From Pseudomonas putida (GTDB lineage Bacteria; Pseudomonadota; Gammaproteobacteria; Pseudomonadales; Pseudomonadaceae), in contig NZ_JANHLC010000007.1 of the NCBI RefSeq assembly GCF_028682395.1, positions 186,001-250,000 of the forward strand: a DNA stretch of 64,000 nucleotides, read 5' to 3'. Both the position numbers and the translations under genes were made by a program. Positions 1 through 7,797 of this stretch are shown piece after piece; the first letter of the stretch is position 1; every line of letters starts with the position of its first letter. The notes under the pieces were generated by a model. The model ran no database searches, was not told the origin of the DNA, and saw only the letters and a list, made by a program, of their open reading frames with translations.

Positions 1-10
1 GTTGATCGTT

Positions 11-181
11 AGGCTGGGGGCATCTTTCTCAGAACATCCAATACATGCCCTTGGATATGACCTCGAATGTGCAATCCTCTGGAATTAAATGGATCTCCAT
101 GGTCTATGAGAAGGCAGAAATAATCAGATGAACAGCCTGCCCGACGACGCCCAAAGACTCTCAGAGGCGCCGAAGAACATT
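11..181. repeat. Left copy of imperfect direct repeat (mexT 3'-end remnant plus downstream DNA)
   Basis: This stretch aligns collinearly with 7626-7797, at the other side of the Hxs island, with roughly three quarters of positions matching by eye and only small gaps. Both copies begin AGGCTGGGGGCATC and share GAACAGCCTG and AAAGACTCTCAG. The right copy overlaps the true mexT stop. Read on the minus strand, this left copy encodes a tail resembling the last residues of MexT (MFFG then SESL), but its stop is lost and similarity ends a few codons further in. It therefore looks like a diverged duplicate of an insertion target, not a gene. Confidence 0.8.
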
Positions 182-551
182 TTGACATGGCTCTAGGACG
201 GTGGTTTAAGACCATAAAAACAGATAATGCCCTCAGTTTTGCCCCCAGATACACGGGGTACGAGAGCCGTCGCAACCGGCGACTTCTCACGGACTCCAGT
301 ATGGCAGTTGATGGCTTTCGGTATAATCCCTCATTGGATCTGGAGGTAGGGTGCAGGGCTCATCAAGGACAAGCTAATCCGCTCTCGTAGCAATCGCCCA
401 ATGCAGCTGTTCAGGGTATATGTTGGCCCTGGGCAAACGATGCCGGTACGGGGAGAGACAGGCTGGCTGCTCACCACCGAAACGTCAGTGGCGGCGAAAG
501 TAGGAACATGCCGTTTAGATTTCCAGGCTTGGCTGTTTGATCAATAAGGGC
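182..551. other. Non-coding stretch with no recognised gene
   Basis: No credible gene is visible here. The short open frames on both strands lack ribosome binding sites and resemble no family I recognise. The region lies between the left repeat and the stop of the first island gene. It may hold decayed mobile DNA, but I see no transposase, integrase or tRNA remnant. Confidence 0.5.
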
Positions 552-1313
552 TTAAACCTCTGCTTCCCAGGGGCGACGCACGAATCGGACATAGACCCCC
601 AGGGCGTCAACTGGTGATGAGTATTTCCTTACCCCGACGTCGGAGCTGATTAGAAGGATCGGTGCACTCGGTTTCGCGGGGACCTCAGTGACTAACCAAG
701 GGGCGAGGCTTTGCACAGGCCGGTGTAGGAATGCTGTTTCGCGCCGTAGCCCCAGTGCCTCACGTACGTTCTCCTTCGAGGAACTGCGCACGTCTTTGCA
801 ACTGATCCCCGCAAAGACCTGCAAGTGAGACGGACGCTCTCCCGCACCAGGTTCAAGTACACAGACGTCAAGCTCGTGTCGGGCCTTGCGGGGGGCGTTT
901 CCCGGATATCCGCCGTAATGCGCCCAGCTCAGCGACTCAAACTCGACCGATGTCCAAGCTTCCCCTACTGGTCGGCCAGCGGCATCGAGCAGATCAAAGT
1001 GTGAGAATCTCTGGCGATCAGCTAGAGCTGGTTTACTCGCCACAATCACCTCAGACGCTTTACCTCCTTTGGAAGGTGGCCGATGAATGATTGACCCTTT
1101 AGGGTGTGCACGCCGAAATACCCTCAGCAAGCGAGCTAGAACCAGCATTTCGTACAGCTTATCGCGGGTCACCGCTTGTAGTTGCAGAGGGGGAGGCGCT
1201 TTCGCGGCAATATCGAAGAGCGCGCCCACGGCTTTGACCAAGTCAGGTGCTGCCGGTTGGTTCTTCTTATTTTTCTTGGTGCTTGCCGCCAGGGGTGATG
1301 GAGTGGTACTCAT
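552..1313 (-). CDS. Hypothetical island protein, possible degenerate PD-(D/E)XK nuclease fold
   Basis: The 253-residue protein belongs to no family I recognise. Its N-terminus is Lys/Pro/Ala-rich and looks disordered. Around residues 147-190 there is an ELDV strand followed by a segment ending in SCKD and then a helix. This resembles the E...D...ExK layout of PD-(D/E)XK nucleases (the ELDV...ECK pattern), but the expected acid two residues before the lysine (K173) is serine, so any catalytic role is doubtful. The start ATG overlaps the stop of the upstream gene by 4 nt (ATGA), so the two are translationally coupled and probably work together. Base composition is less G+C-rich than the core genes. 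The nuclease link is inference. Confidence 0.7.
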   Translation of the reverse strand: MSTTPSPLAASTKKNKKNQPAAPDLVKAVGALFDIAAKAPPPLQLQAVTRDKLYEMLVLARLLRVFRRAHPKGSIIHRPPSKGGKASEVIVASKPALADRQRFSHFDLLDAAGRPVGEAWTSVEFESLSWAHYGGYPGNAPRKARHELDVCVLEPGAGERPSHLQVFAGISCKDVRSSSKENVREALGLRRETAFLHRPVQSLAPWLVTEVPAKPSAPILLISSDVGVRKYSSPVDALGVYVRFVRRPWEAEV

Positions 1314-1780
1314 AAATCCTCGTTGGTCTCTCGTGGGAGAAATTTGAGCAACGCTTCCCGTAACGCAATTTGCTGCTTCGTCGGGCGCCGTCCAAGGTTA
1401 TGTCGTAGGTTGGTTTTTCGGTTGCCGACGCGCATATGCATTGACTCGACCTGCTGGTCGCGTGCGAGCAACTCGTTGAGTTCCCGGCGAACTGCCTGTT
1501 CGGTTCCGCTGTTCACCGGAAAAGCCAGCACCATCAGTAACGACAGGGCCTCTTCAAATCGCTCTTTGGTCTCGCTGCGCCTTGCGGCTTCCGCGTAGCC
1601 GCTGCTTGACCTATTACGCTGTGGCTCCTCTCCAAGGGGCTCATCAGGCTCGACTGGCGCGCTGAGCTTCGCCAGCTCCATGAACTGGTGCACCAATGGT
1701 CCCTCATACGTGCAAGCTCGTCGATGTATCTCGCGAAGTGCCTGTTCCAGGTCGTCCTCACCTCGTAATGTGATCTGCAT
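1310..1780 (-). CDS. Hypothetical protein, upstream partner of the 552-1313 gene
   Basis: This 156-residue soluble, charged protein has no family I can name. The middle (about 45-75) is Glu/Arg-rich and low-complexity. The C-terminal third is basic (GNRKTNLRHNLGRRPTKQQI) and could bind nucleic acid. A strong ribosome binding site (GGAGG) sits 5 nt before the ATG, supporting this start. It ends in an ATGA overlap with the following gene, so the two form a two-gene operon. The function is unknown. The coupling to a possible nuclease-fold protein would suit a small defence or toxin module, but nothing in the sequence proves that. Confidence 0.7.
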   Translation of the reverse strand: MQITLRGEDDLEQALREIHRRACTYEGPLVHQFMELAKLSAPVEPDEPLGEEPQRNRSSSGYAEAARRSETKERFEEALSLLMVLAFPVNSGTEQAVRRELNELLARDQQVESMHMRVGNRKTNLRHNLGRRPTKQQIALREALLKFLPRETNEDL

Positions 1781-1908
1781 GTTTCCTCCATGATTGTTTC
1801 AGTGTCGTGGGTCAGACAGCTATGCCGTATTTTTTCAGAGACGATTGTGCGACCTTGACTCATCCACTGATGTCTCAAACTTCTGTCCTGCTGGCTCGGC
1901 AACCAGGT

Positions 1909-2853
1909 TTAACGCAGTATCGAGTCAGACTTAGTCTCTGAAGCAGCGCTGCTGAGCAGCCAAATCAGCGCAGGGGATTGCTTGACGTGTTCTGCCATGG
2001 TTGTCATTGCAACCTTGAGAGGCGGAATAGTCGACACCACGACATCGTAATTCTCGGCAGGCTGTAAACGAACGCCAATGATGACACTTTTGTCTTCTTG
2101 TTCGCGGGCGTAGGCAATAAAGCCATTCTCCAACGGATGCACATATTCTCCAGTCCGCACGTCGGGATAGTTTGGGGCCTTGTGGAAATCACTTCGTAGT
2201 GCAATGACTTTGGTCACGGCCTTGAAGGCCGGGCTGAAGTTGTCGGTAAGGTAGTCGTAGCTCATGGCAAATAGCACGCTAATGATAAGAGCCCCTGCAC
2301 CATGGAACATGATCATACTGCGAGATTGCTTGAATTTAGCCTGAAAGCCGAGGAGCGCGGTCAAGCGGGTCATATGTTGCCAGGCTGCTTCGAATGGCAG
2401 GCTGATCATCGCGATGACCATGATCAGCATTGCTGTCAGACCAAGGAGTATTGCCACCACAAGCAGCCACGATGGAATGTAAAACAGCAACGCGAGAAAG
2501 CCGACTGTCAGATCAAAACTTTGAGGGGGCAGCCCTAACGTCTCGGCAACCGCGAAACGCGCGCATGCTGTGGATATCAGCAGTGCAAGCAGATGCATAA
2601 TGATGATGGGCGTTTTGGCGAATGGCTTATCCCATGCTGTATGGAGCCAGCGGGCGAAAGGGATGCACCAGGCAATGAATCCGCAGATTATCAATGCAGC
2701 CGCGACCGTCGTCCCGATGGTTAGCGCGGATATGCCCGTATATTGGGAAGCTGCAATCGTGATGAGGTACGTAACTACCGAGGCGAGATAGAACCGTTGG
2801 GATACGGAATATTGCTGGAATTTGGCGAGCAGTTTTGCTTTCAGAGCTATCAT
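1909..2853 (-). CDS. Multi-pass inner-membrane protein of unknown function
   Basis: The 314-residue protein has hydrophobic segments at about 22-40, 45-65, 82-100, 115-150 and 188-205, giving at least five or six membrane helices. A soluble C-terminal domain of about 110 residues follows. The start is supported by AAGGA seven bases upstream. I recognise no family motif. It lies in the low-G+C island on the same strand as the Hxs genes but separated from them, so it could be cargo or an accessory factor. The codon choice is AT-richer than that of the genes right of 7.8 kb. Confidence 0.7.
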   Translation of the reverse strand: MIALKAKLLAKFQQYSVSQRFYLASVVTYLITIAASQYTGISALTIGTTVAAALIICGFIAWCIPFARWLHTAWDKPFAKTPIIIMHLLALLISTACARFAVAETLGLPPQSFDLTVGFLALLFYIPSWLLVVAILLGLTAMLIMVIAMISLPFEAAWQHMTRLTALLGFQAKFKQSRSMIMFHGAGALIISVLFAMSYDYLTDNFSPAFKAVTKVIALRSDFHKAPNYPDVRTGEYVHPLENGFIAYAREQEDKSVIIGVRLQPAENYDVVVSTIPPLKVAMTTMAEHVKQSPALIWLLSSAASETKSDSILR

Positions 2854-2993
2854 TTTTCATCCTTGAACTTCTTTTCAGTGCTTCTAAATCCATGCGGATA
2901 GCAATGCTTGGCCGCCTTGATGTACGTCTTGTTCTGCCAGTTGAGGCGGATGACCTCGTGGCGGCCCATCAAACCCACACGAGTTCAGCTTAT

Positions 2994-3299
2994 TTATGTG
3001 GGCACGAATGACGAATCAATCGGCTGGCAGACAATTCGCCACATCCCGCGTACGCCGTCTTCGACCCAAGTGCCTTCCAGCACATTCGAGCCTTCGAAGC
3101 GGTGCAGCGTTGCTCTGCCGTCGAAGCCTTCTGCTTGCAGTTCGTAATGCCCCAGGCCTTTTGCCTGGCCTCGGTATTGCCAGGTCTGCCCCGCGTCGTC
3201 ATAGGAGACGGTGATAAACTCGATGTCGATCGTAACCTTGCAGGGTTGATCAAACGACGCGGCACTGCTGGGGCGGAAGGTGTCCATTTTGGCGTACAT
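2994..3299 (-). CDS. Small hypothetical protein
   Basis: This 101-residue protein contains a beta-rich stretch with many glycines and aromatics (YRGQAKGLGHYEL, GTWVEDGVRGMWRI). It resembles a small beta-barrel or lipocalin-like fold, but I cannot name a family. The minus-strand sequence AAGGAC upstream of the ATG is a plausible ribosome site; the ATG at codon 5 is an alternative start. It follows the frameshifted gene by 32 nt on the same strand, so both probably share the Hxs transcript. Confidence 0.65.
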   Translation of the reverse strand: MYAKMDTFRPSSAASFDQPCKVTIDIEFITVSYDDAGQTWQYRGQAKGLGHYELQAEGFDGRATLHRFEGSNVLEGTWVEDGVRGMWRIVCQPIDSSFVPT

Positions 3300-3331
3300 G
3301 TTGGCGTCCTTGTAAAGATATCAGGAGCTGT

Positions 3332-3744
3332 TCAGGGCAGCAGCCAAGTGCTGTTTGGGGTGGTGGACCGGATGCCGACTGCCTGGCACTGCTCCAGAAT
3401 CGGCAGAATGTAAGTGATATTGGTGCGGCCCGGCTTGCCTTCTGCTCTGTAACGAGCCGCCTGGCAAAGTGGGCCGGCTTTTTCGTACGTATGGTTGGAG
3501 TTGATTTCCACCGCTTGTGCTTGGCCGAAATGACTGTTATCGGCGAGGTAGTCCAACGTTTGCTGGAAAGCTGCTCGAGTCAGCGCCAACTGCGAGTCTT
3601 CCGACCCGGTCTCAATCACAACGCGATTTGCATCACGGTCGTGATTCGGAAACGGGCGCTACGCGACGGTGTTTGCAGTTCCTTGCCTTGCAGGCGGCTG
3701 ATCAATGCCCAGAGAGTGTTGTCGACTTGAATGATGTGCTGCAT
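3332..3744 (-). pseudogene. Small hypothetical gene broken by a one-base frameshift
   Basis: Reading starts at the ATG at 3744 (MQHIIQVDNTLWALISRLQG...) and runs to a TGA at 3616-3618. The plausible continuation (VVIETGSEDSQLALTR...) lies in another frame and ends at 3332. Inserting one base near 3630 would join the parts into a single protein of about 137 residues, with RFRITTV leading into ANRVVIE. The second frame also has a GTG at 3619 overlapping the TGA by 4 nt, so two coupled ORFs are formally possible, but the continuity of the peptide favours a frameshift or a base-call error. The family is unrecognised. It lies 51 nt after hxsA. Confidence 0.6.
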
Positions 3745-3795
3745 GGGATAATTTCCTTCGTTACTGAACGGACGCTAGCTTTAACCTGAAGCGAT

Positions 3796-4404
3796 TTATG
3801 GAATCTTGATACCCAACGCATTCAGCGATGGCGTATCCATCCGGCCATTCACGGTCAGCCCACTGTCCATCTGAAAGGCCATCAACGCACCTCGTGTCGC
3901 CTTGCCCATCACCCCATCAATGGTGCCTTGGTAATACTGGCGCACCATCAGCGCGGTCTGCACACGGGTGACCAGGTTGCTTTTCTGCTCATTGGTCGCG
4001 CGGCTCTTTGAAGTGCTCGAACTTGTCCCGCTGGTAGTGCCAGACGACTGATAAAGGCTGTTGCTGCTTGACGTACTGCTCGAAGCACTCGGCGCGCTGT
4101 AGCTTCGGGTACTGGTAGCGGGTGGGCTGTAGTAGCGAGGTGCGCTATAGCCACCCGAGCCGCTGTAGTGAGAACTGTGCGAACTGTGGGATCGGTGCGA
4201 ACTGTGCGATCGATGTGCCGCATAGATGTTGACGGTGTCTGACGCATTGAGCGTATCGGCAAATACCGGGGGCTGTAGCTTGTCGTTGGGTTGCCAGTTC
4301 GCATCGGCGAGCGACAGATGGCCCGCCTGTGCCAGGGTGGTACCTGCCATTGGCAGCAAGCTGATCCCACTGATCAGGACTTTCCAGCGGTCGAGCAATT
4401 TCAC
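3796..4404 (-). CDS. hxsA: His-Xaa-Ser repeat protein HxsA (putative radical SAM substrate)
   Basis: The 202-residue protein has a Sec-type signal peptide (about 1-27, ending near ALAQ-like TLAQA). Six tandem HXS tripeptides follow at residues 64-81 (HRS, HSS, HRS, HSS, HSS, HYS). Next is a Ser/Thr/Tyr-rich linker (about 82-140), and a C-terminal peptidoglycan-binding-like helical domain (about 144-199, with the GTIDGVMGKATRGAL repeat core). This matches the HxsA definition of the TIGRFAM His-Xaa-Ser system. It starts with GTG overlapping the hxsC stop by 4 nt. By analogy with other repeat peptides beside paired radical SAM enzymes, the repeat is probably modified and the protein exported to the envelope. 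The chemistry is not visible from the sequence. Confidence 0.93.
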   Translation of the reverse strand: MKLLDRWKVLISGISLLPMAGTTLAQAGHLSLADANWQPNDKLQPPVFADTLNASDTVNIYAAHRSHSSHRSHSSHSSHYSGSGGYSAPRYYSPPATSTRSYSAPSASSSTSSSNSLYQSSGTTSGTSSSTSKSRATNEQKSNLVTRVQTALMVRQYYQGTIDGVMGKATRGALMAFQMDSGLTVNGRMDTPSLNALGIKIP

Positions 4405-5636
4405 TGTGCACTCCTTGCATAGGCGCTAAAGGCCTCGGTCGATAGTAGTTGTACGCCGCGGCTCTGCCAGCGGTCGGTGTGGGATCTGAAGAAGCCAGAG
4501 CAATGTTTGACGGCAGCGCATTGCTGGCAGGTATCGATGAACAGGTTCTTCCAGTCCGAGATGCTCTGGCGGGCGAAGCGCGAGAGGTGGGCCGGGATCA
4601 GGCACAGGGGCAAGTTGTAGATCGAAACCGGCACTCCGCGGTTGAACAGGAAATAAACGGCCTGGCTCAACGACTCTTGATAGTCCAGCGGGTCAACCCA
4701 CAGTTCTTCGTAGTTCTTCCTGGCCAGGCCGGTACTTTCGATACCCATCAGCGCAACATGCCGCACGAAGGGCAGGTTCCTGAACACGTAGTGGGTGAGT
4801 TCGGGCAAGCGTGGAGTGGTCAGGCGATTGAGCACCACGCGTATCTCGATGATCTGGTTGGCGCGCGCCAGGTTGTAAAGACCTTGCAGGGTTTCGCTGA
4901 ACGCGCCTGGAGCCTGCACCACATGGTCATGGTCTTCGGCATTGTCGGCATACATCGGGATGCCCCAGCTCAACTGAGGGTGGCCGATTGCAGAGAGCGC
5001 TGCGATCCAGCTAGGGTCTTGGAACAGACGCCCGTTGCTGAGCACATGAATGGATTTCTGCGGCAAAACGGCTTTGCACTTGGCCAGGATTTCGAGCAGG
5101 CCGTCGCGATAAAGCGTTGGTTCTCCGCCGCTGATTCCCAGATTTTCCTCGCCCGGGTCCATCAGGTCGATCAGCCGTAGGTTCTCCTCGATGTGCCAAC
5201 GGTCATCGATATCTTTGGGCGGCTGCGAGCACATCAGACAGAGGCTGTTGCAACGATCAGTCATGAACAGCAGGTTGCTGTCTGAGCCTCGTCGATAGAG
5301 CACTCGCACCATCGCGTTGCCTGGTGTGATGGCAATGACATCGCCGGGCTGCACGACATCCGCATCTTTAGGGGTGTGCAGGTGTGGCCGCGCGCTGTCG
5401 AAGTCGCCGATCAATGGCTCCGGGATCAGGAATCCACCCACTGGTAAAGAGAGCAGGTGAGGGCTCCGTAGCCGTTCTTCGTTTGGCAGCCAAAGCAGCA
5501 GGTCACCGAACTCAGCGCTTCCGGCACAAACAGCCAGGCCTTGTTCGATGAACTCATCCAGAGTGATGACCTTGAGCAGTTTCGGCTCATTCAGGTGATG
5601 GATTTCGAAGTGGGTATCTTTGCGCAGCATCGCCAT
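4401..5636 (-). CDS. hxsC: His-Xaa-Ser system radical SAM maturase HxsC
   Basis: The 411-residue radical SAM protein has the CxxxCxxC iron-sulfur motif as CNSLCLMC at about residues 129-136. A GGEP motif (GISGGEPTL) for SAM binding follows. A C-terminal cysteine cluster (CLIP... and CQQCAAVKHC) could bind auxiliary clusters, as in SPASM-type enzymes. The start chosen is the ATG at 5636, which overlaps the hxsB TGA as ATGA. The frame is open further upstream, but that stretch overlaps hxsB. It pairs with HxsB, as is known for this system, and presumably modifies the HXS repeats of HxsA. Confidence 0.92.
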   Translation of the reverse strand: MAMLRKDTHFEIHHLNEPKLLKVITLDEFIEQGLAVCAGSAEFGDLLLWLPNEERLRSPHLLSLPVGGFLIPEPLIGDFDSARPHLHTPKDADVVQPGDVIAITPGNAMVRVLYRRGSDSNLLFMTDRCNSLCLMCSQPPKDIDDRWHIEENLRLIDLMDPGEENLGISGGEPTLYRDGLLEILAKCKAVLPQKSIHVLSNGRLFQDPSWIAALSAIGHPQLSWGIPMYADNAEDHDHVVQAPGAFSETLQGLYNLARANQIIEIRVVLNRLTTPRLPELTHYVFRNLPFVRHVALMGIESTGLARKNYEELWVDPLDYQESLSQAVYFLFNRGVPVSIYNLPLCLIPAHLSRFARQSISDWKNLFIDTCQQCAAVKHCSGFFRSHTDRWQSRGVQLLSTEAFSAYARSAQ

Positions 5637-7123
5637 CAGCCCCTGTAACCCGGGAACCGGACATCGTCGTAAGAGCGCCTGTTCAACCAAGACAGCAGCA
5701 CCCTTTGCACGTTGTCGTCGCCATCGCAAAGCAGGACGAAAAGATGCTTCAGCAGCCCCATGTTCTTCTTGCAGAAGCTGCTGAACACTCGGTGTCCGAT
5801 CGGGTCAGATTGGCGGGCATAGTGTTCGACGGGGTCAGCACCACAGTACGGAACAAGTGCGCAGTCGGAGCAGCCCGGCAGCGCCTCTGCTACGCCACTG
5901 GCGAGCAACGCATTCATAACGGGCGATGCGAGTAATTCAGGCAATGGTTGCTGCACTGTGCCGAGCCTCAAGCCGTCTTCACCCATCTCCAGTAACATTC
6001 GGGCTTCGTCCGAGGGATAGACGTAACCGTCATAGTTGTAAACCAGCGCCGCAGTGCCTGCGCCCGCAGGGGAGCGCAGGTCTACATATCCGGAGGAGAA
6101 GGGTGTCAGGATATTCTTCAGCAACAGGCTCGTATAACTCTCTGAGAGGTATACGCCCTGTTGGTTGATATGCAGCAAATAGGCCAGTGCCTTCTTGTAG
6201 AAGGCCAGGTATCGCTCAATAGGGTAATCAAGTCGATGGGCACTCTTGGTGGCAAACCCATAAGGGCTCAGAGGTCGAAGCGAGATGCTGGAGAAGCCCT
6301 GGTTTACATACTCATCGATGATCGCTTCAGGCTGCTCGAGGCTTCTTGAAGTCAGCGTGGTCAGCGCGGAAACTGCATTATGGCCAAGGCGCTCACGGAC
6401 CCACTGGATGCCTTTTACAGTGCGTTCGTAGGAGTCTCGTGACGGGGTAGGGCGGTTGGCATTGTGTAAGGGCGCCGGCCCATCGAGCGAGGTCGAAAAC
6501 TGGATGCGATTTTGTTCTGCGAAGTCGAGTATTTTCTCCGTCAGGTGGTGCAGCGTCGTGGTGATAACGAACTGGATATCCCGTTGTTCGACCACGTTCC
6601 GCTCGACGACCCATTCGACAATCTGGCGGACGCGCTCGAAGGCCAGAAGCGGCTCGCCACCCTGAAACTCCACAGTCAAGGCGGGAGCGTTCGATTCGAA
6701 CAGGCGATCGACCGCCGCCTGCGCATCCGCTTCCGATAGGTCGTGGCCGGATCCTCCCAGAGGGGCCCGCGACACCTGGCAGTACTGGCAGGTGTGGTTG
6801 CAGCGCAATGTAACCACGAACAAGTGCAGTGCAGGGCCATGGAAGAGGAAGTCCTTGCGGCTGCGATACTGCGCGGCCATTTCTGGAAACGGGTCGTGGC
6901 GGCCTGGTTCGTAGATGAAGTGGCGGGCCAGCAGGTCCTTGTAGAAAGGCGTACTTGCTTGAACGTCGAAGTAACTGAGGGCTCGTAATTGCGCGTCGTT
7001 CACGTGCATGTACTCACCGGTATCGGAGGTGAGCAGGATGTCACGGTCATTTCCCGAGTTCATGCGCATGAATCGAAAAGGCAGCAAGCGGTAGTGCTTG
7101 GCGTCTGTCGCAATCAGTGTCAC
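5636..7123 (-). CDS. hxsB: His-Xaa-Ser system radical SAM maturase HxsB
   Basis: The protein is about 495 residues, with the radical SAM motif CNHTCQYC at about 108-115 and a SAM-binding FQGGEPLL segment. It has a C-terminal SPASM-like cysteine set (GCSDCALVPYC and a later FCKK), typical of peptide-modifying radical SAM enzymes. I placed the start at GTG 7123 because it overlaps the hxsD stop as GTGA, matching the pattern of the other junctions. An in-frame ATG at 7138 is the alternative and adds five residues. It is partner to HxsC in the four-gene Hxs unit. Confidence 0.92.
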   Translation of the reverse strand: MTLIATDAKHYRLLPFRFMRMNSGNDRDILLTSDTGEYMHVNDAQLRALSYFDVQASTPFYKDLLARHFIYEPGRHDPFPEMAAQYRSRKDFLFHGPALHLFVVTLRCNHTCQYCQVSRAPLGGSGHDLSEADAQAAVDRLFESNAPALTVEFQGGEPLLAFERVRQIVEWVVERNVVEQRDIQFVITTTLHHLTEKILDFAEQNRIQFSTSLDGPAPLHNANRPTPSRDSYERTVKGIQWVRERLGHNAVSALTTLTSRSLEQPEAIIDEYVNQGFSSISLRPLSPYGFATKSAHRLDYPIERYLAFYKKALAYLLHINQQGVYLSESYTSLLLKNILTPFSSGYVDLRSPAGAGTAALVYNYDGYVYPSDEARMLLEMGEDGLRLGTVQQPLPELLASPVMNALLASGVAEALPGCSDCALVPYCGADPVEHYARQSDPIGHRVFSSFCKKNMGLLKHLFVLLCDGDDNVQRVLLSWLNRRSYDDVRFPGYRG

Positions 7124-7419
7124 TGCGAAACCCCACATCCAGCGAGCGCGGCTCGGGCCAGGACTTCGCGCAACCCTGCTGTTTCGCGGTTGATGTGGTC
7201 GCGTAGGGCGAAGTCGTTCAGATGCTGGAGGATCAGCGAGTGAGCCTGCTCCGGGGAAAGCGTTAGCCTTGCTTCAGCGGGGTGGGCCGTGAGGCTTATC
7301 TGATTGGTTTCAATACCGACCTGGATCGCGACAGTGTCGGCCAGGGAATAAGCGGCGCGTTGCACCACGCTGAGCGGGTAGGCTGCGCTGTCGAGTTTCA
7401 GCGTGACTGGCCATGTCAT
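7120..7419 (-). CDS. hxsD: His-Xaa-Ser system protein HxsD
   Basis: The 99-residue protein has the LDSAAYPLSVVQRAAYSLAD opening that characterises HxsD, the small conserved component encoded with the paired radical SAM enzymes. A strong AAGGAG lies eight bases before the ATG. It is the first gene of the Hxs operon, so the promoter should lie in the ~200 bp to its right. Its role is not established to my knowledge; a peptide-recognition or scaffold function would be inference. The last codons overlap the hxsB GTG. Confidence 0.9.
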   Translation of the reverse strand: MTWPVTLKLDSAAYPLSVVQRAAYSLADTVAIQVGIETNQISLTAHPAEARLTLSPEQAHSLILQHLNDFALRDHINRETAGLREVLARAALAGCGVSQ

Positions 7420-7625
7420 CGGAACCGCTCCTTCAAATCCGCTGGAAACGTGTGGATTTTGCAGGTTGCTTAGGCATTATGCCATCATAATTTTTTGCAT
7501 TTGCACGCATTTGTCCAGCGTGGTGGGTGGTGCGCTCACTACGGCTCGGCCATTGATACGGGGTAGGGCCGAGGGTTCATATCTCCCTCAGTCCACCCAT
7601 CCTCATCAATAGCCTGCTTGGCCTC
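7420..7625. promoter_or_regulatory. Upstream region of the Hxs operon
   Basis: No gene is present. On the minus strand an A/T-rich stretch near 7475-7500 contains TATGAT and CATAAT hexamers that could serve as a -10 for hxsD. I see no convincing -35 partner or operator. The right side borders the direct repeat. Confidence 0.35.
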
Positions 7626-7797
7626 AGGCTGGGGGCATCCTTTTCAAACCATCCAAAGCATGCCCTCAAATATGCCCCCAATGTAGCAATCCACTGGAAG
7701 TGAATGGAGCTCCATGGTTTGTGGAAAGGCAAAAATGATCAGCTGAACAGCCTGTTAGACGACCCCTAAAGACTCTCAGGATCCCCAAAGAACATCT
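7626..7797. repeat. Right copy of imperfect direct repeat, overlapping the mexT 3' end
   Basis: This copy matches 11-181 in the same orientation. About 30 bp of it encode the intact mexT C-terminus (MFFGDPESL and stop); the rest is downstream non-coding DNA that includes the perfect palindrome ATGGAGCTCCAT. The repeat pair encloses 7.4 kb of low-G+C DNA, consistent with island insertion or replacement by recombination at the 3' end of mexT. Confidence 0.8.

Noticed and set aside
9..290. 93-codon minus-strand frame across the left repeat
   Set aside because: It runs through repeat DNA that is non-coding in the right copy; the composition is unlike a protein.
187..390. 67-codon plus-strand frame in the left flank of the island
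   Set aside because: No ribosome site, no family resemblance, and it starts at the edge of the decayed repeat.
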